DNA of 64,000 bases from Pseudoduganella albidiflava. Its GTDB lineage: Bacteria; Pseudomonadota; Gammaproteobacteria; Burkholderiales; Burkholderiaceae_D. Positions 46,537-56,675 of the stretch are shown in pieces; within the stretch, counting starts at the first letter, position 1; the number at the start of each line of letters is the position of its first letter. Below the pieces are notes generated by a model. It did not search any database, had not been told where the DNA came from, and saw nothing but the letters and a program-made list of their open reading frames with translations. The stretch is taken from the NCBI RefSeq assembly GCF_004322755.1, contig NZ_CP036401.1, positions 1,550,001 to 1,614,000 on the forward strand, read 5' to 3'. A program made the position numbers and the translations under genes.

Positions 46537-49500
46537 ATGAGTTCCGAAACGACCCAGTTCTCAGCCGTGCTGGACGGCGAGCATCAGTACTACCGCCCGC
46601 GCCTGCCGTACCTGTTCGGCCAGGACAACGACAACGGCTATTCCGCGATCTGGTACGGACCAGACATCGTCGCGGTCGACCAGACGGATCTGGACGTACT
46701 CTACAACTACGCGACGGAGGTGCTGACGCCGACCGTCTCGGGCAACTACACGCTCACGGTCGACTCCGCGGTGGGCCTGGTGGCCGATGGCCGCTCCGAC
46801 ACCCAGATCTGGCTGTACGACACCACTTTCGATCCGGACCGCCCTCTCGACAATATCATCGCCGCGAACGAGGACATCGACTTCAGGGATGAGAACGACC
46901 AGCCGGTCAACTGGCTGTCGCACCTGCCGAACATGCCGCTGATCGCCGGCCATACCTACGTGATGGTGGTCACCACGTATGCCGCCGACGCCACCGGCTC
47001 CGCGAACTTCAGCGCCATCGGGCCGGGCGAACTGCTGTTGGGTGAACTTCCTCCGGATCCCACGGCGCCCGTGGTGGAATCGGTCGGCGTGCCGGCGCCG
47101 GGGGCTTACAGTTCCGGCGAACACCTCGACTTCACGGTCACGTTCAGTGAAACCGTGCTGGTCGACACGAACAGTGGAACGCCGGCGCTGGGTCTCGTCA
47201 TCGGCGGCCAGACGGTGCAGGCGCTCTACGCCGAGGGGAGCGGCACCGCGACGCTGACGTTCCGCTACACACTGGTGGGTGGCCTGGAAGATGCCGACGG
47301 TATCGACGTTACGGACCTGGCGCTGCACGGCGGGACGATCCGCGACATTGCCGACAACGAGGCCGACATCACGCTGCAGGCCGTGGGTGACACCACCGGC
47401 GTGCTGGTCGACACTGCCGCACCCTCTGTCGTCGCGGTCGCCGTACCGGCGGCGGCCACCTATGCGCAAGGCGGACAGCTGAACTTCACGGTCACGCTCG
47501 ACGAAGCCGTCATCGTCGACACCAGCGGCGGCACCCCGCGCCTCGCGCTGGTCATCGGCAGCACGACCGTCTACGCGAACTATGTGAGCGGCAGCGGTAC
47601 CACGGCGCTGCTTTTCCGGCACACCCTGGCCACCAACCGGTCCGACAACGACGGCATCACGATCGGCGCGCTGTCGGGCAACGGCGGCACGCTGAAGGAT
47701 GCCGCCGGCAACGATGCGGCGCTGGCACTGCAAGGGGTAGCCAGCACCTCCGGCGTACTGGTTGACACGTTCGTGCCGTCCATTACCGGCGACATCAGCG
47801 TGCCCGCGGCCGGCTCCTACCGTGCCGGGCAAACGCTGACCTTTACCGTCACCTTCGACGAGAACGTGATCGTCACGGGCACCGACAGCACGCTGGGCCT
47901 GACGATCGGCAGCACGGCGCGCTCGGCCACCTTCGCTTCGAAAAACCAGAATTCGATCACCTACACCTACACCGTGCAGGCGGGCGAGAACGATACCAAC
48001 GGCATCGCGGTCACCACGCTGAGCGCCGGCACGGGAACCATCCGCGACGCGGCCGGCAATGATGCCGCGCTGACGCTGTTCAGGCACGTGCCGTCGACGG
48101 CCAGCATCCTGGTGGACACGCGCGCACCGGCGGTGACCAGCGTGGCGGTGCCGCCAAACGGCGCCCACGGCACCGGCACGGCGCTCGACTTCACCGTGAC
48201 CTTCGACGAGAACATGACCGTCACCGGCACCGATGGCACGCTGGAGCTGACGATCGGCGGCGCCGCGCGCAGCGCGGCGTTCGTGTCCAGCACGGCCAGG
48301 ACGGTGACTTACCGCTATGTCGTGCAGGCTGGCGACAACGATGCCGACGGTATCGTGGTCAGCGCGATCGGCACCGGCACCGGCACGATCCGCGATGCGG
48401 CAGGCAACCATGCCGCCCTGTCGCTGACCGGGAAAGTGCCGCCGACCGCGGGCATCGTGGTGGACACGCAGGCACCCGTCGTGGCCGTCGTCACGGTACC
48501 GCAGGACGGCGCCCATGGCGTCGGCGCGCAACTCGACTTCACGGTGACCTTCAATGAGAACGTGACCGTGGCCGGCACGGACGGCACGCTGGCGCTGACG
48601 ATCGGCGGCGCCGCGCGTAGCGCGGCGTTCCTGTCCAGCACCGGCAATACGGTGACCTACCGCTACACCTTGCAGGCCGGCGACCATGACGCCGACGGTA
48701 TCGCCGTCGGCGCGCTCGGCACCGGCACCGGCACGATCCGCGACGCCGCGGGCAACCATGCCACGCTGTCGCTGGCCGGGCAGGTGCCGCCGACCGCCGG
48801 CATCACGGTGGACACGCGGGCGCCTGCCGTAAGCGGCATGACGGTTCCTGCCGATGGCACCCGCGCCGCCGGCACGGCGCTCGGTTTCACGGTCGCCTTC
48901 GACGAGAACGTGGTCGTCACCGGCACCGATGGCACGCTGGGCCTGAACGTCGGCGGCACCGCGCGCAACGCAACGTACCTGTCCAGCACCGGCAACACGA
49001 TCACGTACCGCTACCTGGTGCAGCCCGGCGACGACGATGCCGATGGCATCGAACTCGGCGCGATCGGCACCGGCAGCGGCGCGATCCGCGATGCGGCGGG
49101 CAACCATGCCGCGTTGTCGCTGGCCGGGCACATGCCGCCGACCGGCGGCATCACGGTGGATGGGCGCGCGCCTGTCGTGACGAGCTTGACGGTACCGGCC
49201 GATGGCGTCTACCCGGACAACACGGCCTTCATGTTCACGGTGACCTTCGACGAGCCGGTCTTCGTTGGCGATGCCGGTGCCGGTGCCGGCAGCTTCCTGC
49301 AGCTGACGATCGGGGAGGGCAGGCGCCACGCAGCATTCGTCTCCAGCAGCGGCAACTCGATCACTTACCGCTACTACGTGTCCGCCGACTTCGATAGCGA
49401 TGGCATCACGGTCGACCTGCTCAGTGCCGGCAGCGCCACGATCCGCGATGCGGCGGGCAACGATGCGATCCTGTCGCTGGCCGGGCACATACCCCCGACC

Positions 49501-52500
49501 AGCGGCATCCACGTCGATACGGCCATGGCGCAGATCACCAGCGTGACGGTACCGCAGGACGGTACCTATGTTACCGGGGACGCGCTCGATTTCGCGATCA
49601 CGTTCGACGAGGTGCTGACCGTGACGGACTCCGCCAGCAGGCTGATCCTGACGATCGGCGGCGTCGTACGCTACGCGGCATTCCTGTCCCATGACGTCGA
49701 CACGGTCAGCTACCGCTACATCGTGCAGGCCGGGGACAAGGATGCGGACGGCATCGAAGTCGGCGAGCTCGACTTCGATGCCACGACGATCCTGGATCCG
49801 GCAGGGAACCAGGTCGGGATGTACCTGGCGCCCGAGGTGCCATCGACCGCGGGGATCGTGGTGGAAACGCAGGCACCGGTGGTCAGCAGCGTGACGCTGC
49901 CGCAGAACGGCACGCATGGCGCCGGCGCGCACCTCGATATCACCATCGCCTTCGACGAGAACGTGACGGTCACCGGTACCGATGGCACGCTGGCGCTGAC
50001 GATCGGCGGCACCGCCCGCAGCGCGACGTTCGTGTCCAGCACCGGCAACACGATCACTTACCGCTATATCGTGCAGGCCGGCGACAGCGACGCCGACGGC
50101 ATCGCCATCGGCGCGATCGATACCGGTACCGGCACGATCCGCGACACGGCGGGCAACGATGCCGCGCTGTCGCTGGACGGGCACGTGCCGTCGACCGCGG
50201 GAGTGCTGGTCGATGCGCGGGCGCCGGTGGTATCGGGCTTGACGGTGCCGCAGAGCGGCAGCCATGGCGTCGGCGCGCAGCTCGATTTCACGGTGGCCTT
50301 CGACGAGAACGTCACCGTCACCGGCACGGACGGCACGCTGGCCCTGACGATCGGCGGCGCCGCGCGCAACGCGGCGTTCCTGTCCAGCACCGGCAACACG
50401 ATCACCTACCGCTACACGGTGCAGGCCGGGGACGGGGCCAACGGCATCACGATCGACGCGATCGGCGCCGGCACCGGCACCATCCGCGACGGGGCGGGCA
50501 ATGATGCCACGCTGTCGCTGGCCGGGCACGTGCCGCCGACCGGCGGCATCGTGGTGGACACGCAGGCGCCGGCGGTGGCCGGCATGTCGGTGCCGCAGGG
50601 TGGCAGCCATGGCGTCGGCGCGCAACTCGACTTCACGGTGACCTTCGACGAGAACGTCACCGTTACCGGCACGGACGGCTCGCTGGCGCTGACGATCGGC
50701 GGCGCCGCGCGCAACGCGGCGTTCCTGTCCAGCACCGGCAACACGGTCACCTACCGGTACACCGTGCAGGCCGGCGACAATGACGCCGACGGAATCGCCG
50801 TCGGCGCGCTCGGCACCGGCACCGGCGCGATCCGCGATGCGGCGGGCAACCATGCCGCGCTGTCGCTGACCGGGCATGTGCCGCCGACCGGCGGCATCTT
50901 CGTGGACACGCAGGCGCCGGTGGTGAGCGGCATGGTGGTACCGTCGGATGGCACCCATGCCGCTGGCGCGGTGCTCGATTTCACGGTGTCCTTCGACAGC
51001 ACGGTGGTCGTTACCGGCACCGATGGCACGCTGGAGCTGACGATCGGCGGCGCGGCGCGCAGCGCGGCGTTCGTGTCCAGCACCGGCAACTCGGTCACCT
51101 ACCGTTATACGGTGCAGCCCGGCGACCATGATGCCGACGGCATCGCCATCGGCGCGATCGATACCGGCACTGGTACGATCCGCGATGCGGCGGGCAACCA
51201 TGCCGTGCTGTCGCTGACCGGGCAAGTGCCATCGACCGCCGGCATCACGGTGGACACACAGGCACCCGCCGTGACCGGCGTGGTGCTGCCGCAGGACGGC
51301 GCCCATACGGCTGGCGCGGTACTCGACTTCACGGTCGTCTTCGACGCCAGCGTGACCGTTACCGGCACCGACGGCTCGCTGGCCCTGGACATCGGCGGCA
51401 CCGCGCGCAACGCGGCGTTCCTGTCCAGCACCGGCAGCACCGTAACCTACCGCTATACCGTGCAGGCCGGCGACAACGATGCCGACGGCATCGGGGTCGG
51501 CGCGATCGGCCTGGGCAGCGGCACGATCCGCGATGCGGCCGGCAATGACGCCGTCCTGTCGCTGGCCGGCCAGGTACCGTCGACCGCCGGCATCGTGGTG
51601 GATGCGCGCGCGCCGGTGGTGACCGGCGTGACGGTACCGCAGGGCGGCAGCCATGGCGCCGGCGAACACCTCGACTTCACGGTGGCCTTCGACGAGGACG
51701 TGTCCATCGCCGGCACCGACGGCTCGCTGGCCCTGGACATCGGCGGCACCGCGCGCAATGCGGTGTTCCTGTCCAGCACCGGCAACACGGTGACCTACCG
51801 CTACACGGTGCAGGCCGGCGACGGCGATGCCGATGGCATCGGGATCGGCACGATCGGCCTGGGCAACGGCACGATCCGCGACGCGGCGGGCAACGATGCC
51901 GTGCTGTCGCTGGCCGGGCACGAGCCGCCGACCGGCGGCATCGTGGTGGACACGCGGGCACCGGTGGTGACCGGCTTGACGGTACCGCAGGGCGGCATCC
52001 GTGGCGCGGGCGAGCATCTCGATTTCACCGTCGCCTTCGACGAAGACGTGACCGTCGCCGGCACCGATGGCTCGCTGGCGCTGACGATCGGCGGCGGCCT
52101 GCGCAACGCGGCGTTCCTGTCCAGCACCGGCAATACGGTGACGTACCGCTACACCGTGCAGGCCGGCGACAGCGATGCCGACGGCATCGACATCGGCGCG
52201 CTCGGCACCGGTACCGGCACCATCCGCGACGCGGCCGGCAACGACGCCGCACTGTCGCTGACCGGGCATGTGCCGTCGACCGGCGGCATCGTGGTGGATG
52301 CGCAGGCAGCGGCGGTGACCGGCGTGACGGTACCGCAGGGTGGCGTCCACGGCATCGGCGCACAGCTCGATTTCACGGTTGCCTTCGGCGACGCGGTGAT
52401 CGTTACCGGCACCGATGGCACGCTGGGCCTGACGGTCGGTGGTGCCGCGCGCAGCGCCGTGTTCCTGTCCAGCACCGGCAACACGATCACCTACCGCTAC

Positions 52501-55500
52501 ACCGTGCAGGCCGGCGACAACGATGCCGACGGCATCGCGGTCGGCGCGATCGACACCGGCACGGGCACGATCCGCGATGCGGCGGGCAACGACGCCGCGC
52601 TGTCGCTGGCCGGTCACCTGCCGCCGACCGATGGCGTGACGGTGGACACCCGGGCGCCGGCGGTCAGCGGCATCACGGTACCGCAAAGCGGCATCCATGG
52701 AAGCGGCACGCAGTGCGATTTCACCATCGCGTTCGACGAGGCGGTGATCGTCACCGGCACCGACAGCACGCTGGCCGTGACGGTGGGCGGCACCGCGCGC
52801 GCCGCCACCTTCGTGGCCAGCACCGGCAACACGGTCACCTACCGCTACACCGTGCAGGCCGGCGACAACGATGCCGATGGCATCGCGATCGGCGCGCTGG
52901 CACTGGGCACCAGCACCATCCGCGACGCGGCCGGCAACGATGCGTCGCTGGCGCTGCCCGGCCAGCTGCCCTCGACCGGCGGCATCCTGGTCGACACGCA
53001 GGCGCCGGCGGTGATCGGCGTGGCGGTGCCCGGCAACGGCGTCTATGGCACCGGCACGCAACTGGTCTTCACCGTGGCGTTCGGCGAGAACGTGACCGTC
53101 GGCGGCACCGGCAGCACGCTGGACCTGGCGATCGGCGGAACCGCTCGCAGCGCGCAATTACTGTCCAGCAGCGGCAACACGCTGACCTACCGCTACACGG
53201 TACAGGCCGGCGACGGCGATGCGGACGGCATCGCGGTGCTCGGCATCGCGCTCCATGGCGGCACGCTCAGGGATGCCGCCGGCAACGACGCGGCGCTGGA
53301 CCTGGCCGGCCACCTGCCGCCGCTGGGCGGCGTGCTGGTCGATACCACGGTCCCGCCACCGCTGGATACGCAGGCGCCGTCGGTCGCCATCGTCGGCATA
53401 CCGGCCAACGGCACGTATGCCGTCGGCGGGCAGCTGGAGTTCGCGGTGAGTTTCGACGAGAACGTGATCGTCACCGGCACCGGCAGCACGCTGGGCCTGA
53501 TGGTGGGTGGCACCGCGCGCGCCGCCACCTTCGTCTCCGCCAGCGGTAACACCGTCACGTACCGCTATACGGTGCAGGCCGGCGATACCGATGCCGACGG
53601 CATCGCGATCGGCGCGCTGGCACTGGGCGCGAGCACGATCAGGGACGCCGCCGGCAACGATGCCGTGCTGGCCCTGGCCGGGCACGTACCGCCGCTCGAT
53701 GGCGTGCTGGTCGAGGGCAGCGTGCCGGATACCGTCGCGCCGGCGTTCGCCGGCGCCACCGTCAACCGCCGCACGCTGGTGCTCACGTACGACGAGGCCG
53801 GCCCGCTCGACGCCGCGCATGGCCCGGCCACCGGTGCGTTCACGGTGATGGCGGGCGGCACGGCCATCGCGGTATCGGCGGTCGCCGTCGACGCCGCCGC
53901 CCGCACGGTCACGCTGACGCTCGCCACGGCGGTGCGCCATGACCAGCCGGTGACGGTGGCCTACGCCGACCCGACGGGCGGAAACGATGCCGCCGCGATC
54001 CAGGATGCGGCCGGCAACGACGCGGCGCCGCTGGCGGCAACGCCGGTCGTGAATACGACACTGCCGCCCGTCGACCCACCGCCCGTGGATCCGCCGCCGG
54101 TCGATCCGCCGCCCGTCGACCCACCGCCGGTCGATCCGCCGCCCGTCGACCCACCGCCGGTCGATCCGCCGCCGGTCGATCCGCCGCCGGTCGATCCGCC
54201 GCCCGTCGATCCGCCACCCGCGGATCCGCTGATCGACGGGCTCGTCGTCCGGACCGTCGTCACCACCCGCGGCGACGGTTCCGTGTCGCAGGTCGTGACG
54301 GTTCCTGTCGTGACATCGACCCGGGTGGAGCAGGTCGGCGACAGGGAGCGCGCCGACATTCCGCTGGTCAAGAGCGCGGCCGGTACCAGCCTGCTGACCG
54401 CGCAGGTGCCGCTGGGCTTCGGCCTGGAAGCCAGCGGCGTGGCGCGGCCGGCACCGGTGGCCGCCGCGTTGACGGACCTGGTCCGGGAAATCCGTGCGCA
54501 TACCGCGGACGGCTCGGCCGACCAGGCGCAGCTGACCCGGGCCGGCAGCGGCTACATCGACAGCCTCGATGACGCTGCGGCGTTGCTGGTCCACACCCTG
54601 GTGCCGACCGCGGCGCGCAATGCCGCACCCGGCACGCTGGTGATCTCCGGAGCACCGGAAGCCGCCGGGCAGGCACCCACGGCGCTCGTCATCGACGCCC
54701 GTGCGCTGCCGCCCGGCTCCAGCATCGCCTTGCACGATGTGGAATTCGCGGTGGTGGTGGGACCGGTGCGGGTGATCAGCGGGACCGGCGCGCAGGTCGT
54801 GTGGAGCGACAGCGCGGCGCAGGACATCATGCTGGGCGAGGGCGACGACGTGCTGCACGGCGGCGGCGGCAACGATATCGTCGGCAGCGGCTCCGGCAAC
54901 GACATGGTGTTCGGCGACGCCGGCAATGACGTGGTGTTCGGCGGCCAGGGCAACGACACGGTCGACGGCGGCAGCGGCAACGATACCGTGCAACTGGCCG
55001 GCGCCGGGCGCGGCGAGTACGGTTTCCGCGTGGTGGATGGCGGCCTCGTGGCCACCCATCGCGATGGCGGCGCGGATGGCACGGACATGATCCGCGGCGT
55101 GGAAACGCTGCGCTTCACCGGCGCCGACATGTCGGTGGCCGGCACGGCGACGCGCCTGGTGGAAGCGCTGGCCGGCAAGCAGGCCAGCGTGGCCACGCTG
55201 GACGCGATGGTGCGGATGGCGGAGGAGGGCGCCGGCCTGTCCCGCGTTGCGGACGCGCTGTATGGGCAGTTCGGCGCCGCGGAACTGGACGATGCCGCGT
55301 TCGTCGGCCAGCTGTACCGGAATGCCTTCGACCGCGTGCCCGACAGTCAAGGGCTGGCATTCTGGGTCGGCTACCTGGCGTCCGGCACGGCGCGCTCCGA
55401 CGTGGCGCTGGGCATCGCCAATTCCGCCGAGAAGCTGGCGATGCCCGCCGAGGTGGCGTTCCATGCCACCGACGTGGCGGTCATCGTGAGGCTGTATGAC

Positions 55501-55830
55501 GTGCTGTTCGACCGGGCGCCGGATGCGGCGGGCCTGAACCACTGGATCGGCGCCCACGAAGGCGGCATGTCGATGATGGACATCGCCGATGCCTTCATGG
55601 CCAGCAGCGAGAGCATGGCCCTGCATGGGGCGATGAGCGATGCGCAATTCACCGGAGCGCTGTACCGGAACGGCCTGCACCGCGAAGCGGCGGACGGCGA
55701 AGCCAGCTACTGGCTCGACGCGCTGGCCAGCGGCGGGGCCGACCGCGGCGACGTACTGCTTGGCTTCGCCGACGCGGCGGAAGTGATCGCGCTGGCGGGC
55801 ACGATGTCGACCACCATCGCGATGCTGTAG
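46537..55830 (+). CDS. Giant RTX-type protein with Ig-like repeats and DUF4214
   Basis: A 3,097-residue protein, the largest in the window. Layout: a unique N-terminal domain (1-177); 19 repeats of about 113 residues (178-2393), each an Ig-like domain beginning VxxVTVPxxGxHGxGxxLDFTVAFDE and closing with DAAGN(D/H)A and VPPTxGIxVDTQAP; an Ig-like SwmB-type domain (2394-2506); an 11-unit PPPVD linker (2509-2563); a beta-rich domain (about 2564-2755); RTX nonapeptides GGxGxDxxx (about 2761-2821, including GGGGNDIVG and GGQGNDTVDGG); and three DUF4214 copies (about 2902-3089). No N-terminal signal peptide, consistent with type I secretion, but no exporter genes are nearby. It is likely a secreted, calcium-dependent surface adhesin or matrix protein. 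Confidence 0.88.
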   Translation: MSSETTQFSAVLDGEHQYYRPRLPYLFGQDNDNGYSAIWYGPDIVAVDQTDLDVLYNYATEVLTPTVSGNYTLTVDSAVGLVADGRSDTQIWLYDTTFDPDRPLDNIIAANEDIDFRDENDQPVNWLSHLPNMPLIAGHTYVMVVTTYAADATGSANFSAIGPGELLLGELPPDPTAPVVESVGVPAPGAYSSGEHLDFTVTFSETVLVDTNSGTPALGLVIGGQTVQALYAEGSGTATLTFRYTLVGGLEDADGIDVTDLALHGGTIRDIADNEADITLQAVGDTTGVLVDTAAPSVVAVAVPAAATYAQGGQLNFTVTLDEAVIVDTSGGTPRLALVIGSTTVYANYVSGSGTTALLFRHTLATNRSDNDGITIGALSGNGGTLKDAAGNDAALALQGVASTSGVLVDTFVPSITGDISVPAAGSYRAGQTLTFTVTFDENVIVTGTDSTLGLTIGSTARSATFASKNQNSITYTYTVQAGENDTNGIAVTTLSAGTGTIRDAAGNDAALTLFRHVPSTASILVDTRAPAVTSVAVPPNGAHGTGTALDFTVTFDENMTVTGTDGTLELTIGGAARSAAFVSSTARTVTYRYVVQAGDNDADGIVVSAIGTGTGTIRDAAGNHAALSLTGKVPPTAGIVVDTQAPVVAVVTVPQDGAHGVGAQLDFTVTFNENVTVAGTDGTLALTIGGAARSAAFLSSTGNTVTYRYTLQAGDHDADGIAVGALGTGTGTIRDAAGNHATLSLAGQVPPTAGITVDTRAPAVSGMTVPADGTRAAGTALGFTVAFDENVVVTGTDGTLGLNVGGTARNATYLSSTGNTITYRYLVQPGDDDADGIELGAIGTGSGAIRDAAGNHAALSLAGHMPPTGGITVDGRAPVVTSLTVPADGVYPDNTAFMFTVTFDEPVFVGDAGAGAGSFLQLTIGEGRRHAAFVSSSGNSITYRYYVSADFDSDGITVDLLSAGSATIRDAAGNDAILSLAGHIPPTSGIHVDTAMAQITSVTVPQDGTYVTGDALDFAITFDEVLTVTDSASRLILTIGGVVRYAAFLSHDVDTVSYRYIVQAGDKDADGIEVGELDFDATTILDPAGNQVGMYLAPEVPSTAGIVVETQAPVVSSVTLPQNGTHGAGAHLDITIAFDENVTVTGTDGTLALTIGGTARSATFVSSTGNTITYRYIVQAGDSDADGIAIGAIDTGTGTIRDTAGNDAALSLDGHVPSTAGVLVDARAPVVSGLTVPQSGSHGVGAQLDFTVAFDENVTVTGTDGTLALTIGGAARNAAFLSSTGNTITYRYTVQAGDGANGITIDAIGAGTGTIRDGAGNDATLSLAGHVPPTGGIVVDTQAPAVAGMSVPQGGSHGVGAQLDFTVTFDENVTVTGTDGSLALTIGGAARNAAFLSSTGNTVTYRYTVQAGDNDADGIAVGALGTGTGAIRDAAGNHAALSLTGHVPPTGGIFVDTQAPVVSGMVVPSDGTHAAGAVLDFTVSFDSTVVVTGTDGTLELTIGGAARSAAFVSSTGNSVTYRYTVQPGDHDADGIAIGAIDTGTGTIRDAAGNHAVLSLTGQVPSTAGITVDTQAPAVTGVVLPQDGAHTAGAVLDFTVVFDASVTVTGTDGSLALDIGGTARNAAFLSSTGSTVTYRYTVQAGDNDADGIGVGAIGLGSGTIRDAAGNDAVLSLAGQVPSTAGIVVDARAPVVTGVTVPQGGSHGAGEHLDFTVAFDEDVSIAGTDGSLALDIGGTARNAVFLSSTGNTVTYRYTVQAGDGDADGIGIGTIGLGNGTIRDAAGNDAVLSLAGHEPPTGGIVVDTRAPVVTGLTVPQGGIRGAGEHLDFTVAFDEDVTVAGTDGSLALTIGGGLRNAAFLSSTGNTVTYRYTVQAGDSDADGIDIGALGTGTGTIRDAAGNDAALSLTGHVPSTGGIVVDAQAAAVTGVTVPQGGVHGIGAQLDFTVAFGDAVIVTGTDGTLGLTVGGAARSAVFLSSTGNTITYRYTVQAGDNDADGIAVGAIDTGTGTIRDAAGNDAALSLAGHLPPTDGVTVDTRAPAVSGITVPQSGIHGSGTQCDFTIAFDEAVIVTGTDSTLAVTVGGTARAATFVASTGNTVTYRYTVQAGDNDADGIAIGALALGTSTIRDAAGNDASLALPGQLPSTGGILVDTQAPAVIGVAVPGNGVYGTGTQLVFTVAFGENVTVGGTGSTLDLAIGGTARSAQLLSSSGNTLTYRYTVQAGDGDADGIAVLGIALHGGTLRDAAGNDAALDLAGHLPPLGGVLVDTTVPPPLDTQAPSVAIVGIPANGTYAVGGQLEFAVSFDENVIVTGTGSTLGLMVGGTARAATFVSASGNTVTYRYTVQAGDTDADGIAIGALALGASTIRDAAGNDAVLALAGHVPPLDGVLVEGSVPDTVAPAFAGATVNRRTLVLTYDEAGPLDAAHGPATGAFTVMAGGTAIAVSAVAVDAAARTVTLTLATAVRHDQPVTVAYADPTGGNDAAAIQDAAGNDAAPLAATPVVNTTLPPVDPPPVDPPPVDPPPVDPPPVDPPPVDPPPVDPPPVDPPPVDPPPVDPPPADPLIDGLVVRTVVTTRGDGSVSQVVTVPVVTSTRVEQVGDRERADIPLVKSAAGTSLLTAQVPLGFGLEASGVARPAPVAAALTDLVREIRAHTADGSADQAQLTRAGSGYIDSLDDAAALLVHTLVPTAARNAAPGTLVISGAPEAAGQAPTALVIDARALPPGSSIALHDVEFAVVVGPVRVISGTGAQVVWSDSAAQDIMLGEGDDVLHGGGGNDIVGSGSGNDMVFGDAGNDVVFGGQGNDTVDGGSGNDTVQLAGAGRGEYGFRVVDGGLVATHRDGGADGTDMIRGVETLRFTGADMSVAGTATRLVEALAGKQASVATLDAMVRMAEEGAGLSRVADALYGQFGAAELDDAAFVGQLYRNAFDRVPDSQGLAFWVGYLASGTARSDVALGIANSAEKLAMPAEVAFHATDVAVIVRLYDVLFDRAPDAAGLNHWIGAHEGGMSMMDIADAFMASSESMALHGAMSDAQFTGALYRNGLHREAADGEASYWLDALASGGADRGDVLLGFADAAEVIALAGTMSTTIAML
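47068..53715 (+). repeat. Nineteen tandem repeats of about 340 bp within the giant gene
   Basis: Repeat units of about 333-357 bases encode the Ig-like domains. Neighbouring central units (roughly 50,000-52,700) are near-identical at DNA level, whereas the first three units and unit 7 (encoding VFVGDAGAGAG) and unit 8 are divergent. This gradient is what unequal crossing-over and gene conversion produce. Such an array is a likely place for copy-number change and for sequence-assembly collapse. Confidence 0.9.
54061..54225 (+). repeat. Eleven 15-bp repeats encoding PPPVD
   Basis: Eleven consecutive 15-base units encode PPPVD (first unit LPPVD, last PPPAD). Units differ only at synonymous positions (GTCGAC, GTCGAT, GTGGAT). 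The proline-rich stretch is probably a rigid linker between the Ig-like stack and the secretion end, and is prone to slippage without frame loss. Confidence 0.95.
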
Positions 55831-56009
55831 CCGGTTCGGGCAGCGGCAGGGGCATGCCGGGGATATGATCCCGGCATGCCCCTTTTCTTCTGCAAGGGGG
55901 AAGCGGCGCCGCGCGGGGTGAATTCGCTTGACCGCCGCGCAAGCGCGGGCCTATGCTGGTCGCGCCGCATGCCCTTCGCACCGCCTTCGCGCCCTTCGTT
56001 CGCCGCAAC

Positions 56010-56057
56010 CCTTTTTCGCCGCAACCCTTTTTCGCCGCAACTTCTTTTCGCCGCAAC
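56010..56057 (+). repeat. Three 16-bp tandem repeats upstream of the phasin-like gene
   Basis: Units 56010-56025 and 56026-56041 are identical (CCTTTTTCGCCGCAAC), 56042-56057 differs by two bases, and a partial copy ends at 56009. The array finishes 17 bases before the start codon at 56075, so it lies in the leader or promoter region. Confidence 0.85.
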
Positions 56058-56074
56058 TCTTGATAGGAACCGCC

Positions 56075-56425
56075 ATGACTACGTATCCTGCATTTGCGCC
56101 TGCCGGCCAGGGCGCGGACTTCCTGAACATCTTTGCCCAGCTCGGGAATGCCTATTCGCACTCGCTGCAGTCGACCACCCAGGAAATATGGATGAGCTCC
56201 ATGCGCATCGTCCAGGAACACGCCGCGCGCGCCATCGCCAACGCGTCGCAGGATTGCATGGCCGCACTGGCCAGGAATGCCGTCGATATCCAGCAGCGCT
56301 CACTTGCCGACATCGTCGGCGCCAACCAGGAGGCCATGACACTGATGGGTTCCGCCTTCACGAATGCGGTGATGGCCGGTGTCGCCGCCCCGCAGAACTA
56401 TGCCCGGCTGCTGTCGCGCGCATGA
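56075..56425 (+). CDS. Phasin-like small helical protein
   Basis: A 116-residue protein starting at 56075 (MTTYPAFAPAGQGADFLNIF), with the upstream frame rejected because it crosses the repeats. It is mostly amphipathic helix with many Ala, Gln and Asn (SMRIVQEHAARAIANASQDC, AVDIQQRSLADIVGANQEAM). This resembles phasins, which coat polyhydroxyalkanoate granules, but it is shorter than the usual 180 residues and no polymer genes are nearby, so the assignment is tentative. A ribosome site TAGGA precedes the start. It stands alone between the giant gene and the mdt operon. Confidence 0.55.
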   Translation: MTTYPAFAPAGQGADFLNIFAQLGNAYSHSLQSTTQEIWMSSMRIVQEHAARAIANASQDCMAALARNAVDIQQRSLADIVGANQEAMTLMGSAFTNAVMAGVAAPQNYARLLSRA

Positions 56426-56675
56426 GCGTGGCGCGGAGATTTGTAGCCAGTTTGTAACGACCGCCGGCATTCCCCACGGCGCGGCCGGCACCGCGCAAAC
56501 CCCGTCAGTTCAGCATTTCCACCGGCATGCGTGCCGGTGCGATCCCCAGCCTCCCGCCGTTTCAGCGTGTTTCAGCGTGTAAATGTAAGCAAAGCGAAAC
56601 AAGGCGCCGAAGTCGCTGTGATAGAGTCGATTTGATAAGCATAGTTACTCTACTGAACAGCCACAAGGATCAGCG

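Noticed and set aside
46561..53157. Very long open frame on the minus strand across the repeat gene
   Set aside because: It mirrors the repeat gene, has no ribosome site or recognised domain, and arises from strong codon bias and repetition on the plus strand.
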